Source: CAZGLR01 sp964526635 | GTDB taxonomy: Bacteria; Zixibacteria; MSB-5A5; GN15; JAAZOE01 | DNA length: 56,493 nt | Reading direction: 5' to 3' | Assembly: GCA_964526635.1 (NCBI GenBank) | Contig: CAZGLR010000006.1 | Location: 1-56,493, forward strand | Part shown: positions 25,851-34,660 of the stretch, one piece after another | How positions within the stretch are numbered: the first letter of the stretch is position 1 | Layout: each line of letters starts with the position of its first letter | Notes under the pieces: generated by a model | The model's database searches: none | Seen by the model: only the letters and a program-made list of their open reading frames with translations | Told to the model about the DNA's origin: nothing | Position numbers and translations under genes: made by a program

Positions 25851-27032
25851 ATGCCACACAGGCGCACAGATTCATATAAAATTCTGGGGCTGAATTCGGG
25901 GACATCGGCCGATGGCGTCGATTTCGCCCTGATTGATTTCTCGCATAATGGCACCCGAGTTTCGGTGAATGTTCTCGGCGGTGGCGTCAGACCCTATTCT
26001 GCGAAAATCAGACGTGAATTGGAGCGGCTGATTACCAGGCCTGATGTCTCGGCCGAGGAAGCGGCGCGGGCGGGGGTAGCGTATGGTCGCTATCTGGGTG
26101 AGATTGCCTGTGAGATTATCGATACATCCGGCTGGAAAGCCGAATATATTGCCTCGCATGGCCAGACAATCGGGCACTTTCCCCGTCGTAAAAAAATCCT
26201 CGATTGCAAATCGGCGGCATCGTTTCAAATCGGCGATATTGCGGCGGTAGCGGCGGTAGCGGGCGTACCGACAATCGGTGATTTCCGTCAGAATGATATC
26301 GCCCTCGGGGGCGAAGGGGCGCCATTGACGCCGATAGTGAATCACCTGCTGTTTGGACACACGGGTCGATCTCGAGTAATTGTCAATATCGGCGGAATGG
26401 CTAACTATACGTTTCTGTCGGCCTCCGGCAAAACGGCTGACATTCGTGGTGGTGACTGCGGGCCGGGGAATATTCTGCTGGATATTGCCTGCCGGCTGCT
26501 GTTGAATAAAGCGTTCGACCGCGATGGCAAGTTGGCATCATCGGGTTCAGCAATTCAGAAGGCTGTTTCGCTGATCACGAAGGCAGGAAAGTCGAAAACA
26601 GTTTCGACCGGCCGCGAATCATGGGATGAACTGACCGTGGCGCGGATCATTCATGCCGCCGGCGGAGTGCGGGTGGCACCGGCCGATATTCTGGCCTCGA
26701 TTGCGAGCGGGACGGCTGAGCTGATACATAGATCAATTCGGCAGTATCTGGGTAAAAAGAAGCCAGATGGTGTTTATGTGACCGGGGGAGGCCGGCGCAA
26801 CCTGGCCATGGCACGAATGCTTCGTGACAAAGTCCACCCGTTGCCGGTATGGCCGGTGGAGATGCTGGGATACGATGGTGATATTCTGGAGGCCGTTAGT
26901 TTCGCTGTGCTGGGCGGCTGTTTTCTGGCCGGGATACCATCGACTTTACCAGCCGTAACCGGCGCGGAATCGGGCGGAATCGCCGGGAAACTGGCCAAAG
27001 CAGGTCCGCTGAAAAGTAAAGTATTGTTTTAA
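25851..27032 (+). CDS. anmK: Anhydro-N-acetylmuramic acid kinase
   Basis: This 393-residue enzyme opens and phosphorylates 1,6-anhydro-MurNAc to MurNAc-6-phosphate using ATP, in the cytoplasm. It has the ASKHA-fold signature GLNSGTSADGVD at the N-terminus, followed by SHGQTIGHFP, GDFRQNDIALGGEGAPL, NIGGMANYT, GGDCGPGN and YVTGGGRRNL. Residue order and length are typical. AGGGAAG lies a few bases before the ATG. It follows nagZ and the GyrI-like gene within 50 bases and precedes a SpoIID-like gene, forming a peptidoglycan-recycling cluster. No murQ etherase is visible in the window, so the next pathway step must be encoded elsewhere. Confidence 0.95.
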   Translation: MPHRRTDSYKILGLNSGTSADGVDFALIDFSHNGTRVSVNVLGGGVRPYSAKIRRELERLITRPDVSAEEAARAGVAYGRYLGEIACEIIDTSGWKAEYIASHGQTIGHFPRRKKILDCKSAASFQIGDIAAVAAVAGVPTIGDFRQNDIALGGEGAPLTPIVNHLLFGHTGRSRVIVNIGGMANYTFLSASGKTADIRGGDCGPGNILLDIACRLLLNKAFDRDGKLASSGSAIQKAVSLITKAGKSKTVSTGRESWDELTVARIIHAAGGVRVAPADILASIASGTAELIHRSIRQYLGKKKPDGVYVTGGGRRNLAMARMLRDKVHPLPVWPVEMLGYDGDILEAVSFAVLGGCFLAGIPSTLPAVTGAESGGIAGKLAKAGPLKSKVLF

Positions 27033-27069
27033 CATTCTTTAGCCGGCAGCCGATAGAGAAAAGAGACAG

Positions 27070-28341
27070 ATGAGCCTACGATACGTGAAAACAATTACAG
27101 CCCGCTTTTCGGTTCTCATACTGGTTTTGATCCTGCTATGGGGTTGCGGTCGTGTGCCGCGCCTGACCGAGGCCTATTTGCCATCGGCACGACTGCCGTT
27201 TGTCCGCGTCCTGCTGGCCGATGGTCAAACGCGGCATGTCATCGAACCATGGCATCGTGATGAAGTGTCGGTGACGGTCACGTATCGCCGTCAGACCCAG
27301 ACTTTTTTCACCCGTGGTCGTATCATGGTTGAAATTGATAACCGGGGGATGTCGGTGTATGATCAAAAGGGTACCCGGCTGGGGATGTCGCTGGATCAGG
27401 TGCTGGTGGCCCCCCGAAGTCGTGAGCCGAAGATCGTTGTCGATGGCCGTCCGTATCGGGGTATGATGTCGCTTATTGCGCCCTCGAATCAATTACGCCT
27501 GGTTAATTATGTGCATATGGAAGATTACCTGAAAGGGGTTGTTCCGCATGAAATCGGCCCGACGCCCAAGAGTGAAGTCGAAGCTATCAAAGCCCAGGCT
27601 GTGGCCGCCCGAACATATGCAATGAAACGGCTCAACCAGTATGGTGAAGCGGCCGGTTATGATCTCAAGGCCGATATTTATGATCAGGTCTACGAGGGAG
27701 TCGAGATCGAGACCGATGTGTGCAACCGCGCTATCGAGGAAACCGGGGGGGAAGTGCTGGTCTCCGGCGGTCAGATGATCGATGCCTATTATCATTCGAC
27801 CTGCGGTGGAGCAACCGATGATATCGAAGATGTCTGGGAGAAGGACCCGCAGCCGTATCTGGTGAGTGTTGAAGATGGCGACTACTGCAAGGCGTCGAAA
27901 TATTATCGCTGGCAAGAAGTGTTTTCCGATGATCAGCTTATCATGCGGCTGGAGAAATACCTGTCACAATCACAAAATGATCGGGTTCAGGTCGGTCAGT
28001 TAATCGACGTACGGGTTTTGGGTCGGACACCCGGAGGCCGGATATCATCGATAGTATTCGAGACCACGCGGGGGCGATATACGTTTGAACGGGAAATCGT
28101 TCGCTGGGTGGTGCGCCGCAGTGATACCATGGAAAGCATTCTGCGGTCTGCCCGTTTTGATATCGAAATCGACCGCGATGCCAGCGGCTATGCCCGCCGG
28201 GTGACGTTCAATGGTCAGGGATATGGCCACGGGATCGGGATGTGTCAGATGGGTGCGCGGGGAATGGCGGCTGTCGGCATTACCTATGATCGTATTCTTA
28301 AGCATTATTATACCGGAATAGAGCTGAAGCGTCTGTATTGA
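27070..28341 (+). CDS. SpoIID/LytB-domain protein, probable peptidoglycan glycan-strand cleaving enzyme
   Basis: This 423-residue protein has an N-terminal hydrophobic segment ending in LLWGCG, which may be a lipobox (Trp at -2 is unusual) or a membrane anchor. The SpoIID domain covers about 140-420: YVHMEDYLKGVVPHEIGP with the presumed catalytic Glu161, EAIKAQAVAARTYA, the Cys-containing YYHSTCGGATDDIEDVW, and the C-terminal GYGHGIGMCQMGARGMA typical of the family. SpoIID of Bacillus is a lytic transglycosylase that needs strands without stem peptides; homologues in Gram-negatives are thought to act in the periplasm on the wall. It is 37 bases behind anmK and is likely co-transcribed with it. 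Confidence 0.88.
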   Translation: MSLRYVKTITARFSVLILVLILLWGCGRVPRLTEAYLPSARLPFVRVLLADGQTRHVIEPWHRDEVSVTVTYRRQTQTFFTRGRIMVEIDNRGMSVYDQKGTRLGMSLDQVLVAPRSREPKIVVDGRPYRGMMSLIAPSNQLRLVNYVHMEDYLKGVVPHEIGPTPKSEVEAIKAQAVAARTYAMKRLNQYGEAAGYDLKADIYDQVYEGVEIETDVCNRAIEETGGEVLVSGGQMIDAYYHSTCGGATDDIEDVWEKDPQPYLVSVEDGDYCKASKYYRWQEVFSDDQLIMRLEKYLSQSQNDRVQVGQLIDVRVLGRTPGGRISSIVFETTRGRYTFEREIVRWVVRRSDTMESILRSARFDIEIDRDASGYARRVTFNGQGYGHGIGMCQMGARGMAAVGITYDRILKHYYTGIELKRLY

Positions 28342-28435
28342 TTTTTTGCTCGCGTCGTGTCATTCTCAGTGCAACCAACCGCGTTATCCATTCGTCCATA
28401 AAGGGTACTGCTTTATATGGCGAGGATGGTTTTAC

Positions 28436-30799
28436 ATGCGCGGGAAAGTAAGCAGCAATTTTTTAATTGCCGGGATCATCATGTTAGCTGGTTGGCTGTC
28501 TCCCGAAAGGGTCAGGGCTGAATTTCAGCCACAGACGGCGCCGAGCCTGAATATCCCCCGAATTTCCGAAGAGATAAGAATCGATGGTGTTCTTGATGAA
28601 ACCGCCTGGGGTTTCGCTGTCGAGGCTTCCGGCTATTGTACTCATTCGCCCCGGCCCGGTGAAGAGCCGGATGCGTATTCAAAAGCGCTGGTAGCTTATG
28701 ATGAGCATAATTTGTATGTCGCCTTTATCAACTACGATGACCCCAAAGCGGTCAGGGCATCGCTGCGGGAACGGGACAATATCTGGCGGGATGACTATTG
28801 TGGAATCATGCTGGATACTTATGGCGACCAGAGTTTTGGATATCAGCTTTTTGTCAACCCGCTGGGGATTCAGGGGGACAGTAAAGCCCTGCTTGGTGGC
28901 GATGAAGATACGCGTTTCGATGTTGTGTACTTTTCCGAGGGCATAGTCACCGACAGCGGATATCAGGTTGAGATGGCGATACCGTTTGCCTCACTGCGCT
29001 TCCCGGACCGTCCAGAGCAGCAGTGGCGGATTAATTTCTGGAGGGACCGTCAGCGGGAACACCGGTATCGGTATACCTGGTCGGAAATTGATGAGGATAA
29101 TCCCTGCTTTATGTGTCAATGGGGGTATCTGACCGGTCTGGAAGGAATTAAGCCATCGAGTAACCTGGAAATAATACCCAATATTATTGCGTCGCAATTC
29201 GGTCAGCGGATAAATGAGAATAATCCTGACTCGCCATTTGATAATCAGAAGATCGATGCCGAGGCGTCGGTCAACATCCGCTATGGTCTTACCTCGACCA
29301 GTTCTCTGGAGGTGGCCGTCAATCCCGATTTCAGCCAGGTGGAATCTGATGCGGACCAGATTGAAGTCAATACGCCGTTTGGGTTGTTCTTTCCCGAAAA
29401 GAGGCCGTTTTTCCAGGAGGGCAGTGAGCAGTTCGCGACGTGGATCAATGTGGTATATACCCGATCGGTCAATGATCCGCATGTGGCGGGGAAGTTCACC
29501 GGGCAGTTCGGAAAGTTCTCGCTGGCGGTGTTGTCGGCTTATGATGATATCTCGACGTTTCTGTTGCCGTTCCCCGAATTCAGTGTCAGCGGGATTCTCG
29601 ATGAGTCGATCGTGAACATCGCCCGGGCGCGGTATTTAATCGGCAACAATAGTTATGTCGGGGCGATCTTCAGTGACCGTCGGTGGCAAAGTTTTTCGCA
29701 TGACGGTCTCGATGTTTCTGATGGCTCGGGTACCAATTACGGCATCGATGCCGCCTGGCAGTTTGCAAGAAATTATCGCTTCGAGTTTCAGGCGGTCGGC
29801 AGTCATACTGAGGAGCCGAATGCGCCGGGGTATCTGGGCAGGCGTGATTCGCTGTTATTCGATAATGATCGGCATACGATCGGCTTCGATGGTGAATCGT
29901 TTTCCGGACACGGGATGTTGGTCAGTTTCGAGCGGTCGGCCCGCAATTGGAATGTGAATATCGACTATGGTGATTACACCCCGACATTCCGTACTGACAA
30001 CGGCTACACGGTTCGGAATGATTCACGGACTCTTGATATATGGACCGGATACACCTTCTGGCCGAAAGGTGATTTTCTCAATCGCTGGGAAATCAGTCTG
30101 AGTGTCGGGCGGATATGGGATCATCATGAAAAGATCGACCTGAATCCGTTTAGGTTACGGGGCGGGTCCCGTGATGAATGGATTCGACCGTCATTCTGGT
30201 TCGAACTGGCCGGTCAGACCAATGTGAATTTCGGCTATCTCAACAGCCGTGAGATTTTCGCGGGCAAGCTATTTGAGGGCATCAGCCGGGGATGGTTTAA
30301 TATCGACAGCCGTTTTTCGGAAACCCTTTCCGGCGGCTTTGAATTCGGGTATGGCAAGACAATTTATCGGAGTCGCAGTACACCACTTCTGGGGGTGGCG
30401 ACCGATGTTACTGTATATTTGAATATTAAGCCAAATCAACGGTTGTTTATCCAGCCGAGTTTCGGGTTTGCGCAGATGGATCGCCGGGACCGTTATGTGG
30501 AAGTCAACGATGTCAACCGCACTGTGTATGCCGGATTTATTACCCGCACGCGGGTAACCTATCAGTTCAGTCGTGAATGGTATCTGCGGATGATTGTGCA
30601 GTATGATGAATTTGATGATCGTCTCAATGTAGAGCCATTGCTAACCTGGCAGCTTAATCCGTTTTCGGTGTTCTACATCGGTATGAACAGCTCATATCAG
30701 CACTATCAGCCGGAGCACTACGACCTGGTGAAGGAAGCGACCTGGGCCGAAGCGAACCGTCAGGTTTTCGCCAAGTTACAGTATTTGTTTCGGATGTAG
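28436..30799 (+). CDS. DUF5916 protein with CBM9-like N-terminal domain
   Basis: This 787-residue protein has a signal peptide (about 1-28, ends VRA), a CBM9-like beta-sandwich (about 40-220; motifs IRIDGVLDETAW, LYVAFINYDDP, GFQ-like GYQLFVNPLG) and a long C-terminal region with many alternating amphipathic strands ending YLFRM. A terminal aromatic/Met strand of this kind is typical of outer-membrane beta-barrels. The middle motif NPDFSQVESDADQIEVNT then FPEKRPFFQEG is the DUF5916 hallmark. Members are widespread in FCB bacteria and have no assigned function. The ATG at 28436 is chosen over earlier codons because it places the signal peptide at the N-terminus and GAGG lies ten bases before it. 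Confidence 0.82.
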   Translation: MRGKVSSNFLIAGIIMLAGWLSPERVRAEFQPQTAPSLNIPRISEEIRIDGVLDETAWGFAVEASGYCTHSPRPGEEPDAYSKALVAYDEHNLYVAFINYDDPKAVRASLRERDNIWRDDYCGIMLDTYGDQSFGYQLFVNPLGIQGDSKALLGGDEDTRFDVVYFSEGIVTDSGYQVEMAIPFASLRFPDRPEQQWRINFWRDRQREHRYRYTWSEIDEDNPCFMCQWGYLTGLEGIKPSSNLEIIPNIIASQFGQRINENNPDSPFDNQKIDAEASVNIRYGLTSTSSLEVAVNPDFSQVESDADQIEVNTPFGLFFPEKRPFFQEGSEQFATWINVVYTRSVNDPHVAGKFTGQFGKFSLAVLSAYDDISTFLLPFPEFSVSGILDESIVNIARARYLIGNNSYVGAIFSDRRWQSFSHDGLDVSDGSGTNYGIDAAWQFARNYRFEFQAVGSHTEEPNAPGYLGRRDSLLFDNDRHTIGFDGESFSGHGMLVSFERSARNWNVNIDYGDYTPTFRTDNGYTVRNDSRTLDIWTGYTFWPKGDFLNRWEISLSVGRIWDHHEKIDLNPFRLRGGSRDEWIRPSFWFELAGQTNVNFGYLNSREIFAGKLFEGISRGWFNIDSRFSETLSGGFEFGYGKTIYRSRSTPLLGVATDVTVYLNIKPNQRLFIQPSFGFAQMDRRDRYVEVNDVNRTVYAGFITRTRVTYQFSREWYLRMIVQYDEFDDRLNVEPLLTWQLNPFSVFYIGMNSSYQHYQPEHYDLVKEATWAEANRQVFAKLQYLFRM

Positions 30800-31002
30800 G
30801 GAGGCCAAGCGAAGCCGTGCCTGAGAGGCTGCTTGTTTTGATAAAAATCTAAGGGACAGATGTTTAATATGTGATAGCATTATATCTATGGATTCATTAG
30901 ACTTCGCACTGCGACAACCGGAGACGGAGTGGTATAACCAATAGTGCGGAGAATTTTATTTATTTTCTTGAGTACCGGACGACGGCATATTACTTTGAGT
31001 TC

Positions 31003-31656
31003 ATGGTAAAAATTGCGCCATCGATTCTCGCCGCCGATTTCGCCTGTCTGGGCGAAGAGGCGCGCCGTGCCGCCGACGCCGGCGTGGACTGGATTCACCT
31101 GGATGTTATGGACGGCCATTTTGTTCCAAATCTGACTATGGGTCCGGATGTGGTCGCTGCGGTCAAGCGTTCGACTGATTTATTCCGTGATACCCATCTG
31201 ATGGTGACCAATCCGGAGAATTTCTTTGAGCCCTTTGCCGCTGCCGGTTCTCAGCTCCTGACCTTCCATATCGAAGTGGCGCCTGATCCCCGTGAATGGA
31301 TCGAGACTGTCCACACGATGGGCTGCAAAGCGGGTTTATCGCTGAATCCGGATTGCGACGTGGAACGGGTGCTGCCGTTTGTCGAACTGGTTGAACTGGT
31401 GCTGGTCATGTCGGTGTTTCCGGGATTCGGGGGGCAGTCGTTCATACCTGAATCGCTGGATAAGATCAGGACACTGCGTGATCATATCGATCGTCAAAAC
31501 CTGAACTGCCTGATTGAGGTTGACGGGGGCATCAACCGGAAAACCGCCGGGGATGTCATCTCGGCTGGTGCGGATGTGCTGGTTATGGGGACGGCGTTTT
31601 ATCGCGACGACAATCCGGAGGAACTGGTGCGCAGCCTCAAGGCGGCGGGGGGATAA
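31003..31656 (+). CDS. rpe: Ribulose-phosphate 3-epimerase
   Basis: This 217-residue TIM-barrel enzyme interconverts ribulose-5-phosphate and xylulose-5-phosphate. Motifs: APSILAADFACLGEE, the metal and catalytic residues in HLDVMDGHFVPN, DTHLMV, LVMSVFPGFGGQSF and IEVDGGIN with the phosphate-binding GADVLVMGTAFY. Length is typical. It heads the cluster of sugar-phosphate genes on the same strand (pgi, gnd, zwf, opcA-pgl, glk), although a 283-base interval separates it from pgi. No strong ribosome binding site is visible; a TATTAC element nine bases before the ATG could mean a very short leader. Confidence 0.95.
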   Translation: MVKIAPSILAADFACLGEEARRAADAGVDWIHLDVMDGHFVPNLTMGPDVVAAVKRSTDLFRDTHLMVTNPENFFEPFAAAGSQLLTFHIEVAPDPREWIETVHTMGCKAGLSLNPDCDVERVLPFVELVELVLVMSVFPGFGGQSFIPESLDKIRTLRDHIDRQNLNCLIEVDGGINRKTAGDVISAGADVLVMGTAFYRDDNPEELVRSLKAAGG

Positions 31657-31829
31657 TCCGGAATAGTCGGGGGGCAGAACTGCCGCGAATCTTTCATAAA
31701 TACACTGCCGGACACAGGAGAGGATCACAGGAACTTCGGTGGTGTAAAATGGTAGATATACTATGCAGGCGGCAGTAATTTTTCAGGGAAAAGCCCGGAT
31801 CAACGTGCCTGTTGGTACGGGTGGTGTAG

Positions 31830-31859
31830 TTGCAGGACAATCTTCGCGCTTTGTTATAC
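31830..31859 (+). promoter_or_regulatory. Weak promoter candidate before pgi
   Basis: TTGCAG (31830-31835) and TTATAC (31854-31859) have an 18-base spacer in the interval between rpe and pgi. The ATG of pgi follows about 80 bases later. The match to consensus is modest. Confidence 0.22.
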
Positions 31860-31939
31860 AGGGTAGAATTGTTTTGAATGCGAGGCGGCACTATCTGGTC
31901 AATTCCGGTAAACGCCTCCGAAACAAGGGGATAAGCAAA

Positions 31940-33707
31940 ATGGCGATCCATCAAAAGGTTTATGCGGGACGCTTGGAACCGTCGTTTGTCACACAGCTTG
32001 ACAAGGCGCGAAAAAACGACACAGTTGCGAAGATTTTGTCTCACGATTCTTCGGTATTCCGCAAAAAGGAACAATCGCATATCAAAGTCATCGAAAACCG
32101 TCTCGGCTGGATCGATGTCATCCGCTCCATGAAAAATGAAGTGGGCCGGATCGAGCAGTTCGCGGTACAGGTCAAAGAGCTCGGGGTGAAGCACCTGTTT
32201 ATACTCGGGATGGGGGGCTCCTCGTTGTGTCCCGAAGTATTCGGTAAAGTCTTTGGTAGGGCCGGCTGGCTGAAATCATTTGATATCATCGATTCGACCG
32301 CGCCGGCACATATCGACCGGCTGCTGCAGACGGTCGATTTACAGAAGGCTTTTTTCATTGTGTCATCAAAATCCGGCTCGACTATCGAGACGATGTCGCA
32401 GTACCGGTATTTCTTCAAAGCCCAGAAGGACCTCCGGCCGCTGAAGGCGGGATCGTATTTTGCCGCGATAACTGACGAGGGTTCGGAATTGCAGCGAATC
32501 GCGCGCCGTAATCGTTTTCTGGAGACATTCATAAACCCCGGCGATATCGGTGGTCGGTATTCGGCGTTATCGTTTTTCGGGCTGGTCCCGGGGACGTTTA
32601 CCAAGGCTAAAATCGGGCAGTTGCTGGATTCGGCCGAGCAGTTTCTTGGGCGTTTGGAGCAGCATGGCAACGATAATGAGGCGCTGGATCTGGGCGTGCT
32701 GATGGGTACCGGTGTTCAAAACAAAATCGACAAGCTGGGCTTTGCCGCCACAGCCGAGATTATGCCGTTTATTACCTGGATCGAACAGTTGGTGGCAGAG
32801 TCAACCGGAAAAGAGGGAAAGGGCGTTGTTCCTATTGAGGGTGAATATACCGATCAGCCGCCGGCCCGTGGCGAGGATCGTATCGGAATATACTATAAAT
32901 TCAAGAATGAGCNNNNNNNNNNCATCGCATACGCCCAGAAAGAACGATCCCGAGGGGCTGCCGCAGGTGACAGTTGATCTCGATGATCCGCATGATCTTG
33001 GCGCTGAGATTCTTAAATGGGAGATGAGCACGGCCCTGGCATCCATTGTCCTGGGGGTTAATCCGTTTGACGAGCCCAATGTGTCCGAGAGCAAAAAAAA
33101 TACTTCCAACATTTTGAATGCCAAACGGGGACATCGCAAGCAGACCCTGCCGGAGNNNNNNNNNNCCTGGAACTTCGACGCCTCGGCGATGAACAGCTCC
33201 TGCATGTCGCCGGAGCCATTGAGCGACTATGAGACTTTCTCGCTTTCGTCGATTTCTGATATTCCCGGATTGCTGCGGCGGAAGAAGGTCGATGCTGTCG
33301 ATGCACTGGAGGCTTTTCTCCATGGTGTCAAACCCGGGGACTATGTTTCGCTTCTATGCTATACCGAAATGTCTCCTGCGATCGAAACCCGGTTAACCGA
33401 GTTGCGGCGGGTTATCGAGGACCGGACCGGGGTGGCTGTTTTACGGGGCTATGGTCCGCGTTTTCTGCATTCGATAGGACAATTGTACAAAGGGGGCCGT
33501 CAATGCGGCCATTTCATCGTCTTTGAACGGGAATATCCCGACGATCATGATATCCCCAAGATGAATCTGACCTTTGGCCGGCTTATTAAGGCGCAGGCCG
33601 AGGGTGATATCAAGGCGCTGAACAAACGGAAACGTCCGGTCATCAGTATCAATTTACGGGATAACCCGGAAGCCGGGCTGGATGCTGTCCTGGCTTTGAT
33701 TGCATAA
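31940..33707 (+). CDS. pgi: Glucose-6-phosphate isomerase (interrupted by two small assembly gaps)
   Basis: The gene encodes an isomerase of about 590 residues converting glucose-6-phosphate and fructose-6-phosphate. Motifs: FILGMGGSSLCPEVF, SSKSGSTIETMSQYRYF (sugar-phosphate site), PGDIGGRYSALSFFG and, near the C-terminus, LHSIGQLYKGG. The sequence resembles the isomerase half of the fused transaldolase/Pgi proteins, but no transaldolase part is present. AAGGGG about ten bases before the ATG at 31940 marks the start; an open extension upstream to 31763 is probably leader. Ten-N gaps at 32913 and 33156 interrupt it. The reading frame changes across the first gap, which is explained if its true length is a multiple of three. 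The C-terminal segment after the gaps ends in a normal stop at 33707. Confidence 0.9.
32913..32922. other. Assembly gap (10 N) inside pgi
   Basis: The flanking pgi reading frames differ by one position across it, so the true length is not 10; nine, twelve or another multiple of three would restore the frame. Confidence 0.95.
33156..33165. other. Assembly gap (10 N) inside pgi
   Basis: The pgi frame is the same on both sides, so the true length is 10 or differs from it by a multiple of three. Confidence 0.95.
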
Positions 33708-33748
33708 TTAAGACAAAGCGGCGTTTGACATCTAACTCTGGGGATGAT

Positions 33749-34660
33749 ATGACGATCGGTTTTATCGGTCTCGGTAAAATGGGACTGAATATGGTTACCC
33801 GTCTGCAGCAGGGCGGACATCAGACAATAGTTTATGATATCAGCGATGACGCCATTGCTGCGGCCGTGAAGGAAGGCGCGCAGGCGGCACCGTCGCTGGC
33901 GGAAATGGTCAAAAAGTTGTCTCCTCCGCGCATTGTGTGGGTAATGGTCCCGGCCGGGCAGATCACTGAATCGATTATTGCTGATCTGGCCGACGCGATG
34001 AGTCGGGGCGATATCATCATCGATGGCGGCAATTCCAATTTTCACGAGACGATTGCCCGAGGGAAAAAGCTGGCCGAACAGGGGATATCGTTTCTCGATG
34101 CCGGAACGTCAGGCGGTGTCTGGGGGCTTGAAGTAGGATACTGCCTGATGGTTGGGGGCGAGGCGGCGGCCTTTCATCAGGCCGAGCCGATTTTCAAAAC
34201 ACTGGCGCCGCCCGACGGCTACCTGCATGTGGGGCCATCGGGCAGCGGGCATTATGTGAAGATGATTCACAACGGTATCGAATATGCCATGATGCAGGCG
34301 TATGCCGAGGGTTTTGAGATTCTGGAAAAATCGGAGTTCGATCTCGACCTGGAAAAAATCAGTCATCTCTGGAATCAGGGATCGGTGATCCGAAGTTGGC
34401 TTCTGGAACTGGCGGAGCGGGCGTTTGCCGAGGATCCCAAATTATCCGGGGTAGGCGACTGGGTCAGTGATTCAGGCGAGGGGCGCTGGACAGTACTGGA
34501 GGCAATTGACCTCGATGTTCCGGCGCTGGCGATAACGCATGCCTTGATGACCCGCTTCCGGAGCCGCCAGGAACAGTCGTTTTCGGCCAAGGTCCTGGCC
34601 GCGTTGCGGAATCAATTCGGCGGCCATGCGATAAAGGAAGTCCCGCATGCTACAAAATAA
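33749..34660 (+). CDS. gnd: 6-phosphogluconate dehydrogenase, short (GndA-type) form
   Basis: This 303-residue enzyme oxidatively decarboxylates 6-phosphogluconate to ribulose-5-phosphate. It has the Rossmann motif GFIGLGKMGLNM, then VMVPAG, IDGGNSNFHET and the substrate-binding DAGTSGGVWG, with catalytic Lys in HYVKMIHNGIEYAMMQ. It is the short form (about 300 residues rather than 470). At the end of the second beta strand the sequence is YDIS; an acidic residue there usually favours NAD over NADP, so NAD use is inferred. GGGG five bases before the ATG at 33749 supports this start. It overlaps zwf by 14 bases, implying translational coupling. Confidence 0.93.
   Translation: MTIGFIGLGKMGLNMVTRLQQGGHQTIVYDISDDAIAAAVKEGAQAAPSLAEMVKKLSPPRIVWVMVPAGQITESIIADLADAMSRGDIIIDGGNSNFHETIARGKKLAEQGISFLDAGTSGGVWGLEVGYCLMVGGEAAAFHQAEPIFKTLAPPDGYLHVGPSGSGHYVKMIHNGIEYAMMQAYAEGFEILEKSEFDLDLEKISHLWNQGSVIRSWLLELAERAFAEDPKLSGVGDWVSDSGEGRWTVLEAIDLDVPALAITHALMTRFRSRQEQSFSAKVLAALRNQFGGHAIKEVPHATK

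Noticed and set aside
31763..31939. N-terminal extension of pgi
   Set aside because: The extra 59 residues match nothing in the family, and a proper AAGGGG site lies before the ATG at 31940.
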